A stretch of DNA of 64,000 bases from Owenia fusiformis (taxonomy: Eukaryota; Annelida; Polychaeta; Sabellida; Oweniidae). The position numbers and the translations under genes were made by a program. The stretch lies in contig CAIIXF020000006.1 in assembly GCA_903813345.2 (NCBI GenBank), positions 30,670,024-30,734,023 on the forward strand, written 5' to 3'. The notes under the pieces are model-generated. The model was not told the DNA's origin. It searched no databases and was given only the letters and a program-made list of their open reading frames with translations. Position 1 is the stretch's first letter. Every line of letters starts with the position of its first letter. Shown here in pieces: positions 13,501 through 60,879 of the stretch.

Positions 13501-16500
13501 CCTGTGGTCCCAAAAAGCATCTCAGTGGCCCCAGGTGGCCTCTAAAAGCACTCCAATGGGCCCCTGTGGATCTCAAAATCATTTTAGTGGCCCCCAAAAA
13601 GCACACTAGTGACATCAAGTGGCCCCATTATGCCCCCTAAAAGAATCCTAGTGGCCCCCAAAAGCATCCTATTGGCCCCCTGTGACCCAAAAAAGCAACT
13701 CAGTAGCCCCAGGTGGCCTCTAAAAGCACTCCAATGGGCCCCTGTGGATCTCAAAATCATTTTAGTGGCCCCCAAAAAGCACACTAGTGACATCAAGCGG
13801 CCCCATTAGGGCCCCATTATGCCCCCTAAAAGCATCTAAGTTGCCCTTGAAAGCATCCTATTGGACCCCAGTGGCCCCTAAAACCACCCTAGTAGCCCCT
13901 AAAACCACCCTAGTGGCCCCCTGAGGCCGCCAGAAGCATGCAAATGGCTCCTCATGGCCATCAAAAGCACCCTGGTGGCTCCCTGTGCCCCCTAAAAGCA
14001 TCCTGGTGGCCCCCAAGCCCCAAACGTATTCCAGTGGACCCCCGTGGCCCCAAAATGCATCCTAGTAGACCAATGGCCTATGGAGTATGGACTGATATAT
14101 TTGAGGGACATTGGGCCCTTTCCTGTGAAAAAATTCAAAAGATGTCTGCAAAAAACAAAATGACTTAGCTTCCATTTGATGAAAATTTCATATACACCAG
14201 AGCTATCACGATGACAAAGATAGCAGCAAAACTTTGGAAAAGTCTTGAAAAATGGGGACGGCATATTCACCTGGTTACCATAGCTAACATAGGCATAGCC
14301 AGGGGGTGCCCCTGATTAACAATTGCCCTTATGACATCATAATATAACACAATCCAAATTAAATAGTTATATAGTTGTTAGGTTATTTTCTGTCACCAAA
14401 TTTTAAAAAGAATACATGTCAGTCAAATGGTCAAAAAGTAACATTTCCTAAAGAATTCTCTTGTTTACAGCGGATCGTTTTGCTACTTGCTGTTACCATA
14501 GCAACAGAGTGAATTGGACACTTTCATTACATTTATTCAATGTTTTATGACCATACATGTAGGAATGTAATAAACTAATAAACTTAACTAAAAGAAATAA
14601 ACTAATTAACTAGTTAAAAGCATTACTGACATTTTTAAAAATAATAATTTCGCAGATTTATACATCATGATTAAAATAAAATACACAAAAACAAACAGTT
14701 ATGACGTCATAATTAAGATTCAAATCACCCTATTTGCATATTTTATGAACTGTATGATTGCTCCATCTATTACCTTTCATTTGGTGCAAATTTCATTGGA
14801 ATCTGAGCAATAATGACAAATATATGGGCCAAACACCAAAAAAGAGCCCCTAAAAGTGGGTGTGGCATATTTACTTTGTTTCCATAGTAACGCTGCCGCG
14901 GATTCAGAATTGCCAACTTAATATATTTTGAGTGTGTTATCTATTTCCTTCCATTTGGTGTGAATTTCATCGAAATCTGAGCAATAATGAAGGAGAAAAG
15001 GGTCAAACACTGAAAAGAGCCCCTAAAAGTGGACGTGGCTTATTTACTTGGTTACCATAGCAACGCCGTCGCGGATTCAGAATTGCCAACATCATTTTTC
15101 TTGGTAAGTATCACATATAGTTCATAAAAATATATGTCGCTTAGCTCGCCTCTAAAAAGGACACGGAATTACCTTTGCTCCCATACTATTAAATCATGTA
15201 TAGAAATACTAGGCATTTAGGCAGTTCATTCAAATTTTAAAAAGAGAAATGTAGAATAAGCACATTTCTGACCATCATGATGATTTTCTAATACAGTGAA
15301 ACCTGTAAAGTGGAACACCTCAAGAAGTGGAACACTTCAGTAGAACAACACCCAAGACCAATCAACTTAATGTTAAATGAACCTCCATAAGTGGAACACC
15401 TCCCATGTGGAACACTTTTTAGAGGTACCAAAGGTGTTCACTTGGACAGGTTTTACTCATGTAGATCTAACATGCATATTGTTTGTTTACTAACATGTTG
15501 CCTAATTCCTTAATAGCATAAGTCTCATCCTGCTGCATTGCACACTCATCATCCTAAGATGCCCAGACATCACAGTAAATCATCCTACAGAGGGCACCAC
15601 CAGCCTGTAGAAACTGACACCAGAGGGCGCTACTCTGTTGAGAAGCCCTCTAGAAGAGAACCAGTAAAGCTAACTGGATATCGCAACTTTGAACCTCCTA
15701 AATATAGCTACCCCCCTCCCATCTTCCATGAACATTTTGCAGTGAGTGCTTATATTGTATGCATGAGCTTTATTGAAAGATATTAATGTATATGGTGTCT
15801 GTAAAGTATCTTTACTGTGTACACAGACTCAGCATTGTAATTGTAAAGTGACTTTATAGACACCCTGTACAAGAGTACATGAGTAATAACCAGACCGTAT
15901 GATGAATTTGCTTGGTGGTATCATATCCGAGGCATTGCATGGCTATATATTATATTAGTGAAATTGGTGGTATGATTAGTTCAACACAGAGCCTAAAATG
16001 CTCATGGATTCTTGAGGTCTGGTAATTACCTGTGATAATAGCACAATTCTTTTAATTTGGGCTTTGTGTTGTGTTGTGATAGAATTGCCTGCAGGAATTT
16101 TGACAATTTGGTAGAAATTGATCATTTTATGGAATTGAATACATGGGGATTAAGTCAACCCCTCCCTCTTATATTCTACATATTAAATATAGTTTAGCGG
16201 TGTTGGCTTACTCACTGTTATCGAATGTTGGAAAAAATGGAAACTTTTTTTTTTATTATGTAGCTATGCCTGCCAGTGCATGTTATTTCTGAAGTAAGGT
16301 TGGGTGGTTATGAAGATGAATACATGTTGTATAAGGTTCATGCTATCCTTTTATTTAGTGCATTTATCTGGTAGATTTTCTTGCTTGTTTGGACTCACTT
16401 AGAAATATAAATTACCATGAATTTGAAAGTTTAGATAACGTGACTTCGAATTGCGAACATGTCTAACTTAACAACGTATAGTGTCAATAAGTTACTGTAA

Positions 16501-17267
16501 CTCTGAGATTTAACTTAAAGTTAATGTACATTCAATTCAGATAAAATTCAGTTTTAGACCACCCAAATGATATTCATACTCGTTTATTTGGAGGGTTAAT
16601 CTAAAAATTCCAAAGCTCATTTGTGTTTTATTCTCGTATATGCACGCTATTAATTTAATATAAGCTCAAAAGTAGCCTACAAATGAATTATTTTTTGCCT
16701 TGTGCATTTCAGAGTCCTGAAAGTGATGAAAAATTAGCTCGGAGACGATATCTCCAGTTACAACAACAAAAACAACGAGATCAAATAGAACGACAACAAC
16801 TGCTCAGAGAAACCGCTCAGCAACTAGTGAACGATGCATTACTTCGCAAAGAAATCCAACTCCAAAAACAATCAGAAGATTCTAAAATGTTAAATGAGAT
16901 ACTGGATGATGCATTCTCATTGGCTAATGTTTTAAGACCTGACCAATCAAAATCAAGGTCTGATAAGGGATCAGCCAATAACAGTCCTCGTGATATAGAC
17001 CCAAATTCAGAAACTCAATCACAAAACAGTGACATCAAATCACACCACAGTGACACAAGATCACACCACAGTGATCCTAGCAGCTTGAAAAGCTCACGGA
17101 CAAAACATAAATCGTTGAATGATGTACTTTTACGAAAGCAGTCAGAAAAAGTAGACTCAAATTCAAATTCCCCCAGATTAGGAAAATTGACTGATGAGGA
17201 TAGGAAAGTGTTAATACATACAATTCAAGAAGAATTACAAAGAATGAAATTATCCGGAAATGAATGA
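1513..17267 (+). CDS. Unrecognised Ser/Arg/His-rich coiled-coil protein, spliced gene, 3' part
   Basis: Spliced gene read as join(about 1548..1733, 2713..3013, 3207..3476, 3740..3871, 9209..9319, 9545..9661, 15517..15741, 16713..17267). The last seven exons give 570 residues ending at a TGA. Every junction from exon 2713-3013 onward is phase 0 with good GTAAGT-like donors and pyrimidine-rich acceptors, and the composition is consistent throughout, so I trust the model. The product is polar and low in complexity. It has a Ser-rich first part, a Lys/Arg/Glu-rich middle (likely helical), a His/Arg/Pro-rich stretch, and a Gln-rich predicted coiled coil near the C-terminus. There is no signal peptide, catalytic motif or known domain that I can name. 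A motif of the form N-D-x-L-L-R-K occurs twice in the last exon (NDALLRKE and NDVLLRKQ). The 5' end lies outside the window or is unresolved. A cytoskeletal, centrosomal or scaffold role, or the cytoplasmic tail of a membrane protein, would all fit; this is inference. Two large transposon-like insertions sit in its introns. Confidence 0.8.
1548..1733 (+). CDS. Probable exon of the unrecognised plus-strand gene
   Basis: The open frame ends exactly at a consensus donor (AAA|GTAAGT, donor at 1734). It leaves two bases of a codon, and the next exon supplies the one base needed. The peptide starts basic (KKLQRKKIRKSQ) and then becomes an acidic repeat-like stretch built on YHNE and YFNE motifs. 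The 5' boundary is uncertain: an AG at 1546-1547 could be the acceptor, but its pyrimidine tract is poor, and an ATG at 1513 also lies in frame. Confidence 0.45.
2713..3013 (+). CDS. Exon of the unrecognised plus-strand gene, Ser/Arg-rich
   Basis: Acceptor TTTGTATTTTCAG ends at 2712 and donor GTAAGT starts at 3014. The exon takes one base to complete the preceding codon and ends in phase 0. It encodes about 100 residues rich in Ser, Arg and Gln (for example SRSERQQLSMSRQTGKR), with many possible phosphorylation sites and no recognisable domain. Confidence 0.85.
3207..3476 (+). CDS. Exon of the unrecognised plus-strand gene
   Basis: Acceptor ends at 3206 after a run of T (TTTTTTCCAG); donor GTAAGT starts at 3477. 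Phase 0 at both ends, 90 codons. The peptide has Ser-, Pro- and Gly-rich linker-like sequence (ISPPGGRIPNGLLGDGG) and looks disordered. Confidence 0.85.
3740..3871 (+). CDS. Exon of the unrecognised plus-strand gene, charged
   Basis: Acceptor TTGCTGTTTCAG ends at 3739; donor GTAAGT starts at 3872. Phase 0 at both ends, 44 codons. The second half is strongly charged (MERQKNKQRHRERARYDDEL) and probably helical. It continues in composition into the exon at 9209. The intron between them holds the foldback element. Confidence 0.85.
4140..5400 (+). repeat. Left arm: tandem array of units of about 85-95 bp
   Basis: At least ten degenerate units, partly alternating between two variants (one with CTCCTCGAAGAATGG, one with CCCCACAAAAGCCGG). 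Units drift toward the core. Open frames over it are by-products of the repeat. Confidence 0.85.
6237..6302. repeat. Hairpin inside the foldback core
   Basis: CGACATCTTTAT at about 6239 is matched by ATAAAGATGTCG at about 6290, giving a 12 bp perfect stem with a loop of about 40 bases. Confidence 0.6.
6865..8905 (-). repeat. Right arm: inverted tandem array of units of about 85-95 bp
   Basis: Reverse complement of the left arm with about twenty degenerate units. It recurrently shows GTAACG, AAAGTACTGTGTTTTGAAAATGCC and CATCCATTCTTCGTGGAG words. The overlapping open frames on the minus strand (7810-8275) are repeat artefacts. Confidence 0.85.
9209..9319 (+). CDS. Exon of the unrecognised plus-strand gene, Lys/Arg/Glu-rich
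   Basis: Acceptor CCTCCATTCCAG ends at 9208; donor GTACGT starts at 9320. Phase 0 at both ends, 37 codons. The sequence is almost entirely charged (KADREARRKLYKAKKTKK) and probably a long helix. Confidence 0.85.
9545..9661 (+). CDS. Exon of the unrecognised plus-strand gene, Arg/Ser-rich
   Basis: Acceptor TTATTCAG ends at 9544; donor GTATAT starts at 9662. Phase 0 at both ends, 39 codons, continuing the charged helix and then an SRRRSSSAES motif. The 5.9 kb intron that follows holds the MITE at 10369 and the palindromic element at 11136. Confidence 0.8.
10369..10981. mobile_element. Mariner-type MITE with long inverted repeats, 613 bp
   Basis: It begins CAGGGTGTCAAATAAGTCCC and ends with the inverse (GGGACTTATTTGACACCCTG), flanked by TA on both sides as expected for Tc1/mariner insertions. 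The match continues inward for about 100 bp (for example ATTGGAAAGATCATCCAAAG against its inverse near 10880-10910). The interior has only stop-broken frames. A faint transposase-like reading on the minus strand near 10660-10800 is too weak to call. Confidence 0.85.
11136..15188. mobile_element. 4.05 kb palindromic element with about 900 bp inverted repeats
   Basis: The left end TAGTCTGGGAGCA at 11136 is matched by TGCTCCCATACTA ending at 15188. TTA lies directly outside both ends (11133-11135 and 15189-15191), the 3 bp duplication typical of PIF/Harbinger insertions. The arms (about 11136-12040 and 14290-15188) stay alignable throughout, including CCGTGTCCTTTTTAGAGGCG and the GTTGCTATGGTAACC region. 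Each arm contains an internal duplication of about 170-190 bp (11250 and 11440). No transposase is visible, so it is non-autonomous. Mobilisation by a Harbinger transposase is inferred only from the 3 bp duplication. Confidence 0.85.
12640..14095. repeat. GC-richer minisatellite core of the palindromic element
   Basis: Degenerate units of about 20-25 bp built on AGTGGCCCC and AAAAGCATCC, with a higher-order period of about 229 bp (13085-13291 recurs at 13293-13520). Much richer in C than its surroundings. Open frames on both strands here result from the repeat. A run of 17-18 G lies just left of it near 12044-12061. Confidence 0.85.
15294..15458. mobile_element. Small MITE, CAGTGAAACCTG family, copy 1
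   Basis: Starts CAGTGAAACCTGTAAAGTGG after TA and ends near ACAGGTTTTACT. The inside repeats the GTGGAACACCT word in both orientations. Related copies lie at 21460-21604 and 40517-40674. Confidence 0.7.
15517..15741 (+). CDS. Exon of the unrecognised plus-strand gene, His/Arg/Pro-rich
   Basis: Acceptor CTAATTCCTTAATAG ends at 15516; donor GTGAGT starts at 15742. Phase 0 at both ends, 75 codons. His- and Arg-rich (HHPKMPRHHSKSSYRGHH), then a Pro/Tyr stretch (PPKYSYPPP) that could bind WW or SH3 domains; that is inference from composition. Confidence 0.85.
16713..17267 (+). CDS. Last coding exon of the unrecognised plus-strand gene, coiled coil
   Basis: Acceptor TTGTGCATTTCAG ends at 16712; 184 codons, then TGA at 17265-17267. 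It opens with a Gln/Arg/Leu-rich predicted coiled coil (RRYLQLQQQKQRDQIERQQ), followed by a Ser/Asp/His-rich linker with a repeated SHHSD motif and a short helical C-terminus (VLIHTIQEELQRMKL). The motif NDALLRKE in the coil recurs as NDVLLRKQ near the end. Confidence 0.9.
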   Translation, partial: SPESDEKLARRRYLQLQQQKQRDQIERQQLLRETAQQLVNDALLRKEIQLQKQSEDSKMLNEILDDAFSLANVLRPDQSKSRSDKGSANNSPRDIDPNSETQSQNSDIKSHHSDTRSHHSDPSSLKSSRTKHKSLNDVLLRKQSEKVDSNSNSPRLGKLTDEDRKVLIHTIQEELQRMKLSGNE

Positions 17268-17960
17268 TATCACTGTAATCCCATAGGGCTTTATGACTAG
17301 ATTAAAACATGCCCAAAACCTTGCCAATCAATGCAATGTGTACATACTATATTTCAAAGAATGTTGGTGCTATTTCCACTGGTATCCTAGTACAAGGATA
17401 TATTGGAGGTTTTTACTGTATCTTGGTGAATGGTGGAAATTCTGTAATTGTATCATGCAAATCAATTCATTGTACTCTTAGCTATGCAAGCTTTCATGTG
17501 ATTATTTTGTGATATGGAGTATTTCTTCAGTGACAAACTTTTATATAATCTTAAAATAACCAAAGTCAAAACTCCATGGGAAAGTGGTTTAAACTGATGA
17601 AAATGAATTTATTCATTGTCATTTGACATCTTAAAAGATACAGAAATGGCCATAAATGAATCCTGTTTCTAACCAGTGATTGTATTTTATATTAAAGTAA
17701 AACCATATTGATTGATACAATACAATACACTGATGCATGCTTTAATCATACACATTTATGTGTAGTGCAGTACAGTTTACAAAACACATTAGTTTGGGTG
17801 TATTTTGTTATTCCATTGTTCATGAAATCATTCTGTAAATTTATACATAGATTATATGTAACCCGAAAACAAAATGTGATATATTAAACAGTATTTTAAA
17901 GATAGTTTCATGCGTTTGTTTATGATTAAATAATATCATACTTTAACCCCTCTAAATAAG
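17268..17960 (+). other. Probable 3' untranslated region of the plus-strand gene
   Basis: AT-rich sequence after the stop, without splice signals. ATTAAA at 17691-17696 is a usable polyadenylation signal variant. Other ATTAAA words occur near 17884 and 17922. The true end needs transcript data. Confidence 0.45.
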
Positions 17961-19305
17961 TGAGGTCAAATATACAGGGTGGGCCAAAAAAACAATACCA
18001 TGGTTTAAAGATGAACATCATATGAAATTGTTAATTTATGCCATGTATTATATATCATTTTAAAGATAAATCATTCGCTAACAATGTGACAACATCCAAT
18101 TGAAAATCGTTGTTTTCTTGTGGATTTGAAGGCTAAAATTGACACCAGGGGTGTCATGAGCGACCAAGAAATTATTCACTGGATTTCCAAGTTGTGAAAA
18201 ATGGAGGGAAATTTGAACTTTGGCACCTTCAAAAGAGGTACATTTATACAAGTTTAGTGCAAAATTCAACAATAATACTTATGTCTTTTGAATTAATTAT
18301 CAATCGTGCATTACTCTTAACTAAGTTTACAATGATTCAATCACGCATATTGAGTTCAGATATTGATTAGGAGGCCCTTGTGGAAGAGGCTTCTTTCAGC
18401 TTTCTTAGCTTTTCCCCGACAAGGATCAAAAGTCAATTGTCTAGGTTGTTTGGTCACAACGAGAAGAGACATTTACTGATGCGAAGATATGAATTCTTTC
18501 ACTGTCCACTTCCAAGGAGCATATAGAATCAGACGTTTAGAAAATCACGTATTTAAACTTATTAAGTGTATAATCTGAGCAAATAAGAGGTTTTGAAAAT
18601 GTTAAATAGATAGCTCTCACATAAAAGGATTTGAAGTTGTATTTTGATTTCAAAAAGTAAGATGATAGGATTTGGTTTACCTTCTGCAATAATTCTCCCT
18701 TTCGCGGTTCACTCTTTGAATCAGAACGTTCGCAAAATTTGATTGGTCAGTATTTTCCCACTATGCATTTTGTGTAACCCGTAAGTTCTAAATCAAACTA
18801 ATTACGCAATTTTGTTTTACACCCGCACGCTAAATAAAACAATGACACCATCAGAAGTATTCTTCTTTGTCATTGCTTTAATAGTCAGTATACCGAGTTT
18901 AATCAATAAGACAATAAAAGATTGTACAATGAACAACAAAATTCGGAAATGAGTACTATAGTTTTGCTTTCAGACCACTGAACAGATTGACCTAGATAAT
19001 AGCGACGCGTCTCCTTTGGTCTATTGCTCATTTGTTTCAACGTAACTCTATAATGTAATTTGAAGATGAATACTTTTATTCAGTTGTTGCATCGATGTTG
19101 CAGTTTGTAGTGGTAAGATTGGCATGAAAGTATTGAAAGTCGAATGGAATTGTTTTTTCCAATATGGCGACTGGTCAACTAATCACGTGACCTTCTCTTC
19201 CGGAATGTTTTCTCACTTTTCAATCATCATTTTCACCATTACTTCTCTATAGCCCTTCTTTAACTTTGTTAAGTGGAATAATAAAGAACATATGTACAAT
19301 TTTTA
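17961..19305. other. Intergenic stretch between the convergent genes
   Basis: TACAGGGTGGGCCAAAAA at about 17973 resembles a mariner-type terminal repeat, but I found no partner end. An open frame on the minus strand (18078-18272) has no features. An E-box-like CACGTG lies near 19185. Nothing else is supported. Confidence 0.4.
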
Positions 19306-19929
19306 CAAATTTATTTTTCAACATATTTTATACATTTCATGTGTACTACATTGAATACAGATTTCAAACTTAAAAAAGCCATATTTACATAGCTTTCCAT
19401 ACATAAACTTCAGCTATGTACAACTAAAGCATTCAAAAATCAAAACAACATGCCCAAGTCAACTCAGACACAAGTTACTCTAACTTAAGTAATTAACTCT
19501 AATTTTAGAGACTTGGACCCTTATTTCAGAGACTTCATTGGTGATATAATATAGTTAATAATAGGTATATTAAGAAATGCAGAGTCACCATAAGACAGAA
19601 AACTAAATCACATAAATACAAAGGTTGTTCAAAAAGATATTTAAAATCAAGCAGTCAGACAGTTTCATATTTGGCAGTGCTCATTTTTCTATCAACATAA
19701 TCCATAAAAAAATCATGTGTTTCCTGTTCATATACACATACACTGTACATATTAATGTTTACATTTTGTCTGAGACATTAAAATCATTACTTGAAGTACA
19801 CTTCGAGTCATACTGCCATATACTGTACCATATATTAAAAGTATCTGGACCAGTTAAAATTTGCTTTCAGACAAAAAAATCATAAAAATTGATTAAAAGT
19901 AACCTTTGGTAAGATACACTTAATAAACA

Positions 19930-20445
19930 GTGTGGTAAAGAAACAGTTTAGTACAATATGATACAATAAGGTACTATTAAGTGCAATACAATTAAGTACA
20001 GTACAATTGAAGTAAAATACAGTACTAGTCATTCAATAGAGTTAGGTACCTAACAGAACAATACATTTTAAGTACAGTACAATAATATTATAATACAATA
20101 CAATTGAGTAAGGTTCTGCAGCATACATCTCAATATTACAAAGTACATTACCAGTATGGTACAATAAAGTATAGTACAATACTTCACCATACAATACAGT
20201 ACAGTACAGTTTAATATAAAAAAGTATATTACCAGTTTAGTACAATAACTTGTAGTACAATACTGCACCATACAATACAGTAGTTTAATATAACAAAGTA
20301 TATTACCAGGACAGTACAATATAGTATAGTAAAACACTGTTCAATACAATACAATACAATACAATACAGTACAGTACAGTATAGTACAGTACAGTACAGT
20401 ACAGTACAGTACAGTACAGCACAGTACAGTACAGTACAGTACAGT
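19930..20445. repeat. Degenerate then regular ACAGT pentamer array
   Basis: Loose ACAATACAGTAC-type repeats from 19930 tighten into near-perfect 5 bp units at about 20340-20445. On the MYRF strand this reads as a CTGTA repeat within the likely 3' UTR. Confidence 0.85.
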
Positions 20446-21459
20446 TCAATGGACTATGATTCCACACAATATCTCTAGAAACATAAATGTTCATTTTACA
20501 ATGATACAGACAGCCCAATTCTCTGTGATACACATTCTATATTATAACACATATCTTAGTTACATTTGTAAATGTTAAGAAAATATATAGTTCATAAAAT
20601 AAATAGTCCTTATATGCAACTCCGTAGTCAATTTATTCTTTAATCGTTTATATTTAAGCAGCTGTCTTTCGCTGTGACATTAAAATAAAAAATAATATTT
20701 TGTCGGCCTAATTTTGTTGTATCAAGGGGCTGATTTTTTGTGGTATTTTGCAACTGTTCACAGTAAAAAGAATTTGTGTTTGTTGTTATCAAATATTTAA
20801 ATAAATCCTCGAAAAACTGCCATAAAAGCACATGAAATCTTAAAAGCAATTTTTTTTATTTTGTATGGGTGACACTATAATGGTTCCTTCACTTCACAGC
20901 AGGGATAATGTCAGTGGCACAATCAAAAAGACATATATCTCAAGGAATCGACATTTACAGATTTTTTTTATATTTCATATTTCATCTATAAAGTTCATTT
21001 AATAATAAATTTCTTTTAAAAAGATCTTTGAAAAATTCCTCACAATATTTCAGCACTGAAATTTCCTCAATATTTGGCAATTCTTGTACACTTTTTCAGC
21101 CAAACACCATATACGCTATTACACTTACTTATGTAATGTTAATGCATACCGTGTCTTTAGTCATCTGTTTTATATATTTTCTATTGAATGTTCACAGTCA
21201 TTATGCTCTCAGTTTCTCATTACATTAAATAATTCCAATATAGCACTTGTTACATCATGAAGTACAATGATAATATAACAAGTGTCCACCATGTTCACTG
21301 TTATTGTATGTACAGTATGTATCAATCAGCAATAGCACTTTACAGTTTTACAGTTATACAGTTTTATATACAGCACTGTCAGTCTTGTTTGCAGCCCTAG
21401 ATCACTACGCCATCTATGAGGTCTGTCTATATATCGTTTATAGACCTCAATTCCATATA

Positions 21460-21604
21460 CGGTAAAACCTGCCTAAGTGGAACACATTTGGTACCTCTAA
21501 AAAGTGATCCACTTGGGAGGTGTTCCACTTATAGAGGTTAATCTAACATTAAGTCAGTTGGTCTTGGTACTCTGGAAAGTGTTCCACTTAACAGATTTCA
21601 CAGT
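21460..21604. mobile_element. Small MITE, CAGTGAAACCTG family, copy 2
   Basis: Starts near GGTAAAACCTGCCTAAGTGG and ends near AGATTTCACAGTA, with the shared internal words GTTCCACTT and GGTACCTCTAAAAAGTG. Sits in the likely MYRF 3' UTR. Confidence 0.65.
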
Positions 21605-22506
21605 ATAGATTATTGAATTCAAGTCCATATAGTTTATAGATATCAAGTCTTCCAATTTAGTGACTTTCCTTGTCTTAATACGAGGATGCCATCTATAATC
21701 CATTACACCTTGTAGTCCTTTATCCAAAATATATGCTAATATATACTGTATATTAGTTACTTAGTTTCTTGGTCAATATTAGATATATAATAAAATTCAT
21801 CTATATATTCATATAGTTGTATGTTACAGTTTATATACAGTTCTATATTAAAGAGCATAGGATTTTATTCTGTGTTATATTACAGTCATATAGTTCTATA
21901 TTATGGTCATATATATGATTATATACATTTATAAGTAGTTGTATCTCCATATATCTCTATATTACAATACTATGTACACTCACATCTTGGAATGTTCCTG
22001 AAAAGGAAAGGATCAGAATGTTAGCTCAGATTTTTCAAAGTCAGATTCATGAATATTTTACTTCTTACGGCATTTAACAAAACTTGATACAATGCTACTA
22101 AAAACATGACATTAAGTATTTTTCAACCCCCCCCATCTACTTTTAGAAGATGGGGGTCAAGGGTCTTCAAGCAAGACTATGTTCACTCAACCTTCAATAG
22201 AGTATTGATTATCACAAATAGTTTTACAATTCTTGAACATCAAACTGAGATAAGAGCCCAAGGGCTTATAAAATAATACCTTGGATTTTCTAATCTCTTA
22301 AAACAAAAATAAATGATGTTTTAATTCTTTTAAAGTTTTATCTATTTCCATAATCTCTCACATTATATAACATACTAGGAACACCTTTCTTATGAGTGAT
22401 TATTACATTATTTGCCTCCCTTATGTGATATACATGTACATGTATTGTACAGTTGGGCCTTCTTGGCCATGTTTCCTGTGTCTGTGTATAGACTACTAAC
22501 CTTATG

Positions 22507-59110
<36,604 letters not shown>

Positions 59111-59428
59111 GCGGTCTGAAAGTAATAATCAAAACAAGATTAAACAGGCGAAAAATGGCTGAAGACTGATATAATGTTAGACCTTGTCTCTGAATCCTCT
59201 CTCCTTCCCCCATCTACTTTAACTGTGAAGATTGTGTGGGGGATCACATTGCTTTAGGCAAGACCTTTTTAAGGTATGCCAAGGTGCAATTTCAGTATTG
59301 TCATTTTGTTATACAAAGGGCATGCCAGATGTAAAAAAAAATAGTCTGGGATATGAAAGATTTACATCCTGTTTAGGAGAAATCTTTGGCTAGTTAATTC
59401 TTGGATAGGACTCATGTTTAAGGTACCC

Positions 59429-59580
59429 AGGCCAGTAGTCAGGGAAAAGCTAGGGAAGTAGAGGACCCCCCCCCCCCCGTCTAGAAATTCTTTTCTTTTC
59501 ACATGATTTTTATAGCCAAAACTGTCAAAAAGCTCCCCCTTAGAAAAAGTTCCCCAAATAGTAATAGCTGGCTATGGGCA
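59429..59580. mobile_element. Small inverted-repeat element, GTAGCCAG family, copy 2
   Basis: Opposite orientation to the copy at 40976: GGCCAGTAGTCAGGGAAAAG at the left, AATAGCTGGCTATGGGC at the right, with AGCTCCCCCTTAGAAAAAG inside. Confidence 0.5.
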
Positions 59581-60879
59581 AGGATACCCTATTCAAAAGT
59601 TTGATTCTTTAAAAGAGAGTGATAGTAGGGTCTCACTTTTAAATGTTAACACAGAGTACCTCTCCTCACAACAGATAGTACTGTGCTATTTTTCATGAAC
59701 ATTAACTGAACTTTGTTGTAGTATTTCCAAATGAAAATGAATGTAATTTTAGTGCCAAAGCAAAGCAGGTGTATGTATATTAGATGACGACCTTTGCTCT
59801 TAGTCAATGATACATTTATTCTTTGGCTCGGATCCTCATTCACTATGGTTACTACAACATTCATGAGAGTCTAACAAATAGTTACTAGTATGGATCTTAT
59901 TGGCCTGTACCCTGGTCCCCATCTGGTAAACTACACTACACTCTGACCATAAAAGTGGATTTTACAGTTTCGATGCTGGTATTGTAGTTCTTTGGTTCTT
60001 TTTCATGGCTTTTTATGAGGTTTTGAACAAATGAAAGAATGTCAGCGACTATGTGGCAGACTATGTAATTATAATTTCTGACTCCATATTCTGATTGAAT
60101 AACTGAAGGCTTAAAGATTTAGCTTGAAATTAAAGAGTGTAGATGAGACTGGTGATGTAGAGAACTATATGTAATGTTAAAGTGAATTTAGACAGAACAT
60201 CTGGTGTTTCACTTAGTCTCATTGAGCCTTAATGAATACTGATTTTTCAAAACTTTTAATCAATTGATCTTCCAGTACCCTGCCCGCAGAGTCTAGTTAT
60301 AAACTACTGAAGACAAAGCTCTCTTTTTAGAAGTGAAGTCGAACGAATGCAAAGGGTAATCTTCCAGGAATCTATTTAAGTCATTTATGATATTATATGA
60401 GATCATTTAATACAAGATATTGGCAGGATGAACTTTTTAGAAAAATGTCTGTTGTAGTATAGCTAGAATATGAACTAATGACACAGGAATTAGACACTGA
60501 ACAACCCCCTCCCACTCCTATCCTTTTTGGATAAGATATTGACATAGTTAATGGTTTATTAAAACTTCTACATTAAAAAGTCTATATATGGCAATATTAT
60601 ACTTAGAACTGTCTTTTCACCACTGTCCATTTTTTTATAGAATTTTGGAAGATTTCAGGTATTAAAAATATGAACATTGTATAGTATGAGCAACATGTTG
60701 TCAGTGCGAATTCAGTGCCTTGTACCATGACAGTAACTGACATAAATAATGACATAGTACACCATTAGATAGACTAGACCTTTACAAATACTACAACATA
60801 CTGACAAACAAACAGGGTGAAAGAGAGTCAGCACAAACATGTGCCCTTTCAAAGAACAATTAGTCAGCCCTTGCATATG

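Larger units (their letters stand above)
19306..22506 (-). other. Probable MYRF 3' untranslated region and flank
   Basis: Lies directly after the MYRF stop in transcription order. AATAAA signals on the minus strand occur at 21864-21869, 20632-20637 and 19310-19315, so a 3' UTR of 0.6 to 3.2 kb is possible. It holds the pentamer repeat and a small MITE. No other coding sequence is supported. Confidence 0.4.

Noticed and set aside
13085-13809. Gly- or Pro-rich open frames on both strands
   Set aside because: By-products of the C-rich minisatellite; they recur with the 229 bp period.
17973-18300. Complete mariner-type element
   Set aside because: Only one end (CAGGGTGGGCCAAAAA) is visible; no partner end or TA-flanked right boundary found.
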